From a virus, in IMG/VR virus record IMGVR_UViG_3300027782_000374, positions 1-23,374 of that record: 23,374 nucleotides of DNA; one strand, given 5' to 3'. Below the pieces are notes generated by a model, which worked only from the letters and a program-made list of their open reading frames with translations, was not told the origin of the DNA and searched no databases. The position numbers were made by a program, and so were the translations under genes. Within the stretch, counting starts at the first letter, position 1. Each line of letters starts with the position of its first letter. Below are positions 23,356 through 23,374 of the stretch, piece after piece.

Positions 23356-23374
23356 ATGGCTATTGTAAAGGGAC
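23356..23374 (+). CDS. Start of a further gene, cut by the window edge
   Basis: ATG at 23356 preceded by a good ribosome binding site, AGGAGA at 23342-23347. Only MAIVKG is visible before the window ends. Given its place after helicase and primase it probably belongs to the replication or recombination genes, but nothing in the visible residues identifies it. Confidence 0.7.

Overview
This window looks like part of the genome of a tailed phage with a long non-contractile tail (Caudoviricetes, siphovirus-like). Every supported gene is on the + strand. The DNA is visibly AT-rich, genes are tightly packed (often overlapping by 1-8 bases), and no gene-free stretch exceeds about 60 bases. I see no tRNA gene, integrase, transposase, reverse transcriptase, CRISPR array, lysis gene or convincing terminator. 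The host cannot be named from the sequence. Extended -10 promoters and one apparently leaderless start would fit an AT-rich bacterial host, for instance a low-GC aquatic actinobacterium, but that is a guess.

Layout. (1) 23-11138 is the tail module: a tail-assembly-chaperone-like protein, an 1859-residue tape measure protein, a 168-residue tail protein in the distal-tail position, a 1381-residue hub-like minor tail protein, and a small lectin-like structural protein behind its own promoter. (2) 11152-16509 encodes a 1785-residue modular fibre. Its C-terminus is built of repeated small cysteine-containing modules joined by long Thr-Pro and Pro-Ala-Pro-Thr linkers, which are encoded by 12-bp tandem repeats. 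(3) 16549-19736 is a tight five-gene operon with its own promoter: an unknown protein, a small multi-cysteine (DUF6171-like) protein, a 2OG-Fe(II) dioxygenase of the prolyl-4-hydroxylase type, a radical SAM/SPASM-like enzyme, and a glycosyltransferase resembling the Skp1 hydroxyproline GlcNAc-transferase family (PF11397/GT60). (4) 19791-20886 holds small proteins: a 55-residue helical protein, a zinc ribbon, a MerR-type helix-turn-helix protein and a conserved-looking small protein. (5) 20886-23326 is the replication module: a small helical protein, a DnaB-type helicase and a compact DnaG-type primase. Another gene begins at the right edge.

The most interesting hypothesis is that modules 2 and 3 form one system. 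In eukaryotic Skp1 modification a prolyl 4-hydroxylase makes hydroxyproline and a GT60 enzyme then adds GlcNAc to it. Here both enzyme types lie in one operon directly downstream of a fibre rich in Thr-Pro and PAPT repeats, which are plausible substrates. That would make this a phage-encoded protein hydroxylation and glycosylation pathway for its own receptor-binding fibre. The enzyme families are well supported by motifs. The substrate link is inference.
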